Assembly (NCBI GenBank): GCA_014529385.2
Contig: CM043966.1
Location: forward strand, 111,691,468 to 111,755,467
Length of the DNA stretch: 64,000 nucleotides
Direction of reading: 5' to 3'
Origin: Adiantum capillus-veneris
Taxonomy: Eukaryota > Streptophyta > Polypodiopsida > Polypodiales > Pteridaceae
In this document: piece by piece, positions 60,322-64,000 of the stretch
Numbering within the stretch: the stretch's first letter is position 1
How the letters are laid out: each line of letters opens with the position of its first letter
The notes under the pieces: model-generated
What the model was told of the DNA's origin: nothing
Database searches by the model: none
The model's input: only the letters and a program-made list of their open reading frames with translations
Translations under genes and position numbers: made by a program

Positions 60322-60326
60322 GTGTA

Positions 60327-60597
60327 AAATGTGGTCACACTTCACTCTATCATCCCCATGCCTCGACAAAATATGTCGTCCATGTTTGGCTTCTCATCTC
60401 TATCACTGCTTGCTTTACATGGAGGCACTTACATAACTTTAGCAATCAAAGAAACTAACATAGGTGCTACCATCTAGGAAAATGTGGGCACACTTCACTA
60501 TATCATCCCCATGTTTCAACAAAAGACGTCATCCATGTTTGACTTCTCATCTCTGATAGTGCTTGTTTTACATGGAGTCCCATGCATAAATTTAAGA
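60327..60597. repeat. Two tandem copies of a ~153-bp unit
   Basis: AAATGTGGTCACACTTCACT at 60328 recurs as AAATGTGGGCACACTTCACT at 60480. Shared tail words are ATCATCCCCATG, GTCCATGTTTG, CTTCTCATCTCT and TTACATGGAG. The second copy is shorter. The first copy contains ACATAGGTGCTACC; its ATAGGTGCT word also sits at the left edge of element 3. Confidence 0.85.
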
Positions 60598-61040
60598 TGG
60601 AGCAAGCTTTTCATAGTTTCATGTTAGTTATTGTTTTATGCTAAAATATTATTTTTCTCATATTATTGAAATTTTATAGAGTGTTCTTGAATTTTTTTTC
60701 ACAAGCAAAGTAGAGGAAAACACCAAAATCTGAATGTTTGACTAATGTGGGTTATTGAAATTTTACATTGTGTTCTTTAATTTGTTTTCACAAGAAAAGT
60801 AGAGGAAAGCACCAAAATTTGAATGTTTAAGGACCTAACTTGGGCTAATCAATAGACGTGGTAACACTGGAGGCTATAATAGCGGTAATAGACATGGTAA
60901 TAAACGTGATAATATCTGAAATACAACCCTCCCCCCTCCATGCGCCCTCTCTCTTCCATGTCCAACCCATTTTGGACTCTCTCTCTATAAAACACGATAA
61001 AAGGCCACGGTAAACATATTGAGATTTTCATAGTGCCGCA
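60598..61040. other. Non-coding stretch with an ~89-bp tandem repeat
   Basis: TTATTGAAATTTTA..GTGTTCTT..TTTTCACAAG..AAAGTAGAGGAAA..CACCAAAAT at 60663-60741 repeats at 60752-60830. No gene is seen from 60831 to 61040. Confidence 0.6.
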
Positions 61041-61730
61041 ATGAAGCTAGAATTGCATTGCTACGTAAAGATATGGAATCAAAGATTATGCATGAGGAAG
61101 ATGACATGGAAACTTTCCTTATTGGTATCAAGGATGTTAATGAGAAACTCATTTATGGAGGCGAAGTCATTTCAGATAATTCCCTTGTGCATAGTATTCT
61201 TTATGCATTGCCACGTAAAGATATGGAATCAAAGATTATGCATGAGGAAGATGACATGGAAACTTTCCTTACTGGTATCAAGGATGTTAATGAGCAACTC
61301 ATTTACGGAGGTGAAGTCATTTCAGATAATTCCCTTGTGCATACTATTCTTGATGCATTGTCAAATTCCAAGCAGACTTCTACTTGTACTTGGACACTTA
61401 TGACCCAAGGAAATTTTAATGTTTTCAAGTTTGATGCATTAGCACATTGCTATTGCAGGAGTTACTTTCAAGAAAAAAAATAGGACTAAACAATGTGCAG
61501 CTGAATATGATTTTATTGCTGCTCAAGGAAAAGGTGGTAACAACAATGTAGCCAATTCTCATGGTTGGAAAATCACCTATTCCTAATGCTTCTTCTGGAA
61601 ACACCTCATTTGAAAATTCTAGTGAAAATGAAATAAAGAAGATACGTTTTCATTATTGCAAAGATAATGATCACTTGATCGATTAGCAATGTCCTAAATT
61701 GAAGGCAAAAGAGGCCAAGAAGAAAGATGT
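61041..61730 (+). pseudogene. Copia-type gag relic with internal duplication
   Basis: The frame at 61058-61483 reads HEEDDMETFLIGIKDVNEKL, then YGGEVISDNSLVHSIL and a repeat of the same ~50 residues. It matches the Copia Gag (UBN2) pattern of a helical segment followed by a G-x-x-I-S-D/E-x-x-L/V turn. A stop follows at 61483. Farther on (61640-61720) lies FHYCKDNDHLID, then a stop, then QCPKLKAKEAK: a CCHC knuckle with its first Cys changed to His. No protease or pol follows because LTR-like DNA begins at 61731. Confidence 0.65.
61051..61350 (+). repeat. 150-bp tandem duplication in the Copia gag relic
   Basis: ACGTAAAGATATGGAATCAA occurs at 61063 and 61213, with near-identity over the full 150 bp. 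The length keeps the reading frame. Confidence 0.93.
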
Positions 61731-61866
61731 TGTTGTGGCGGTTACCTAGTACCTCTCAAAGATCCTCAGAGTCCACCACTCCTAGACCTTTCTAACTTAA
61801 ATATACAAAGTAACAAAACAAATCACCTCATAGGATTAGTCTAAGGTCACCTACTTAGGGCTCTCG

Positions 61867-61884
61867 TCCCCGATAGCGGCGCCA
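61867..61884 (-). promoter_or_regulatory. Ty3-type primer-binding site
   Basis: The minus strand reads TGGCGCCGCTATCGGGGA, two bases from the LTR end CAACA. It differs from the common plant Ty3 primer site by a few bases and marks the LTR at 61887-62901 as a 5' LTR for an element reading leftward. Confidence 0.75.
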
Positions 61885-62493
61885 AATGTTGTGGTGGTTA
61901 CGCCGCTAGCGGTGGCTATGATAGCGAGAACTCAACCGACAAACAAGAATGTCAAACGAGGATGGAGCTTGACCCGCAAGCGCATGGAAACAAATAGGTG
62001 GGTGTCAAATTACCTACTCAATCTTCTAATGACAATCACTACCAAGGAAATCAAATCTAACTTCTCAAATACACAAGTGACTGAAATCCGTACTACAAAA
62101 CATGATCTACAGTCATCGAATCAGCCTCAAACTCAAAGGGGGGTCTCTAACTAGGTAAGGACAACCCTATGAATCTACAATACAATCTCAACCTGTAAAC
62201 CACTCCGTGCGGTAAACACGTATGAAGATAGTCCGAAAAATATAGATGACCGAATCTCGACTCCAATGGTGCTAATGTGTAGCTCTACTCACTGTGGTTC
62301 TATAGATATATGTCATGCTCAATTCCGACACACAGGTAGGGAGAAAACTCACATAGAAGCTCATGGGAGCTCACCTCACGTAGAAGCCGAATGCACGCAA
62401 GCTTGGTATCGGTGCGTAGCTCTCGCCGTTGCTAACACAATGGCGGTGTCGCTTCTCCAATGGCGGCTCCGTAGCTCGCGTAGCAAGAGGATA

Positions 62494-62602
<109 letters not shown>

Positions 62603-62901
62603 TCAGACACAGTCACGGTGCTCAAAAACTCACCTTGATTAATGATTCAAAATTGTGTGCTTAGGTTTACAAAAATTGGCTCTTATACCTCAGCCTTGGA
62701 GGTGTGAAAACATCTCTAATCTAATTACATAAGCAGGTGAAACTACTTGGGGAATACAAGATGGAAACTCAATTGAGTCCCGCTAATTACAATGAATCGG
62801 CTCCATGAAAAATGAAATGTCAGAAAGACATTTATTACAATAAGTGTTTACAAAAACATGAGTGTGAGTAAAAATGTATAGGTGTGATCCTCCGCTCAAC
62901 A

Positions 62902-62917
62902 CTCATCCCCTCCACGT
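62902..62917 (-). promoter_or_regulatory. Candidate polypurine tract
   Basis: The minus strand reads GAACGTGGAGGGGATGAG up to the LTR start TGTTGAGC. It is purine-rich but interrupted, and would make the same LTR a 3' LTR for the gene to its right. Confidence 0.4.
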
Positions 62918-62953
62918 TCATGTCATCCCTGACATGACATCCTTGCTTTGTCT

Positions 62954-64000
62954 TTAGTGGAGTCCCATCAATTTCAGCATCTGAAGATGTGACTCGTATC
63001 TCAGGTTTCCAATGGTCAGTGTAGGGCCGAATATCTTATTTTCATGAGTAAAGAAACCATTGTAGAATGCCTCCTCAAAGGCCTGCATGTGGAAGCTCGC
63101 CATAAACATGATTCTCTGATAAAAGAGGTGTAATACTTTTGGAGATGGCTGCAAGGATAGATCATACATCATATTTGTCACTTTGTCGGCTGTTGACAAC
63201 AATGTTGAGCTGGTAGCTTTATCCGGTGCGAACACTTCAATGCAAGCCAATAATGTTCTGCAAATATTTTTGAGCATTTGACACGAACGGTCAGGAGAGC
63301 CAGTAAAGAGCTTAATGGTGCCCATTAGGGTTTTCCCCATGTAGGCCTTACTTATTCTCTCTCCCACCTTTGGTCCTGGAATCCTGGGATATTTAAGCCA
63401 ATTTGGCTTCTTTGCTGTGATCCTGCCATGCTCTTGCCAACTCCTGACTCGTGGCACTGGACAGAATGTTGCATCTTCTATAACTTCATTGGGTGCCTCC
63501 ACCAAATAGATTAGGTAGGTTGGGTACTTTGTTAACCACCCTTTCCTCCATCTCGGCTGGGAGTCTACTATGTTCTTTGATTCCTCCTCTTTTGTGATGT
63601 CATCTTCGTATAGAGTGACATGCTGCTCCTCTTCTATCCTTTTCTTTGTTTTCAACACTTCAAACTTTAGTAGAGGAAGGGGCAATGTAGGTTGCATCCA
63701 CTGTTCTTGCAACACCTTAGTATCCAACCCTTGAAGTCCGATGGAGAACAGGAGTCTTCTTTCCCACTCCATGGCCTCCTTTGCACTCTCCTCTGTTGCC
63801 TGCTCTATTTGCTCGTGCAATCTGTTTTCCTCCTCCTTGGTAAGTCTTGATGTTGTGGCCTCTTCTTGTGCTGGGGCTGGATCTTCAATAGTTGTGGCTT
63901 CCCCAGTTTCTGGTAGCTCCATGGTTGCCCCGCCGGTTTCTTCTTGTTGAACCTCTATATATTTTATCATTTTGTCTTGCAGATCTTGGAGCTGCTTTCG
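62954..64000 (-). CDS. Partial ORF of unknown function, probably a retroelement accessory ORF
   Basis: Open from the window edge (64000) to the stop at 62954, at least 348 codons; the start lies outside or at an internal ATG at 63970. The N-terminal part is Glu/Thr/Ala-rich and coil-forming (KEEENRLHEQIEQATEESAK). A basic/aromatic centre follows (WRKGWLTKYPTYLIYLVEAP), then a helical C-terminus (VLHLFYQRIMFMASFHMQAF). I recognise no domain. It ends 52 bases before the LTR at 62901, the same position ORF3 has in element 3, so it is probably the last ORF of an element lying to the right. Its openness, in contrast to the rest of the window, suggests a younger copy. Confidence 0.5.
   Translation of the reverse strand, partial: RKQLQDLQDKMIKYIEVQQEETGGATMELPETGEATTIEDPAPAQEEATTSRLTKEEENRLHEQIEQATEESAKEAMEWERRLLFSIGLQGLDTKVLQEQWMQPTLPLPLLKFEVLKTKKRIEEEQHVTLYEDDITKEEESKNIVDSQPRWRKGWLTKYPTYLIYLVEAPNEVIEDATFCPVPRVRSWQEHGRITAKKPNWLKYPRIPGPKVGERISKAYMGKTLMGTIKLFTGSPDRSCQMLKNICRTLLACIEVFAPDKATSSTLLSTADKVTNMMYDLSLQPSPKVLHLFYQRIMFMASFHMQAFEEAFYNGFFTHENKIFGPTLTIGNLRYESHLQMLKLMGLH

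Overview
This is nuclear DNA from a land plant. The support is plant-type Ty3 retrotransposons (one with a second, archaeal-type RNase H), a Caulimoviridae-like reverse transcriptase relic, a Copia gag relic, very long (GA/CT)n and (CA/GT)n microsatellites, and almost no intact genes. Repeat load and style would suit a large fern, lycophyte or gymnosperm genome, but nothing here fixes the species. I see no rRNA, tRNA or CRISPR. Nearly every long reading frame belongs to a mobile element, and most are broken by stops or frameshifts.

Layout. 1-3660: low-complexity DNA, a gag relic and a possible gene start (TATA at 2862). 3662-5067: a foldback element whose long inverted arms enclose four ~177-bp repeats, each centred on a 60-bp palindrome. 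5210-15232: a complete minus-strand Ty3 element (element 1) with 2.0-kb LTRs, a 4-bp GCGT target duplication, PBS, PPT and decayed gag-pol; its proteins resemble Ty3 lineages best known from fungi. 15237-19000: exon-like scraps and microsatellites. 19014-21314: a small LTR-like pair with a PBS-like site and no pol. 21652-22243: an orphan ORF. 23991-32760: a degenerate satellite with palindromic units, hosting a gag-only LTR element whose two halves now lie 5 kb apart in opposite orientations; one inversion explains this.

32761-37880 holds little. 37883-38400 is a pararetrovirus-like RT relic, followed by a cluster of GTCGC/GCGAC motifs. 39287-40463 (minus) is a decayed gene ending in a divergent histone H3 fold with CENH3-like features. 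41154-43629 (minus) is a broken DNA-transposase-like gene. 44480-49019 (minus) is a truncated Tat-like Ty3 element (element 2). 49135-60321 (plus) is a full-length Ty3 element (element 3) with a ~3.8-kb extra ORF region between integrase and the 3' LTR. 61041-61730 is a Copia gag relic with an internal 150-bp duplication. 61731-62901 is an LTR of another minus-strand element, and the ORF running off the right edge (62954-64000, minus) is probably its last gene.

The window is therefore a nest of retroelements and satellites of different ages. The items most worth following are the CENH3-like histone fold, the inversion-split gag-only element, the palindrome-bearing foldback element and the fungal-type Ty3 element.
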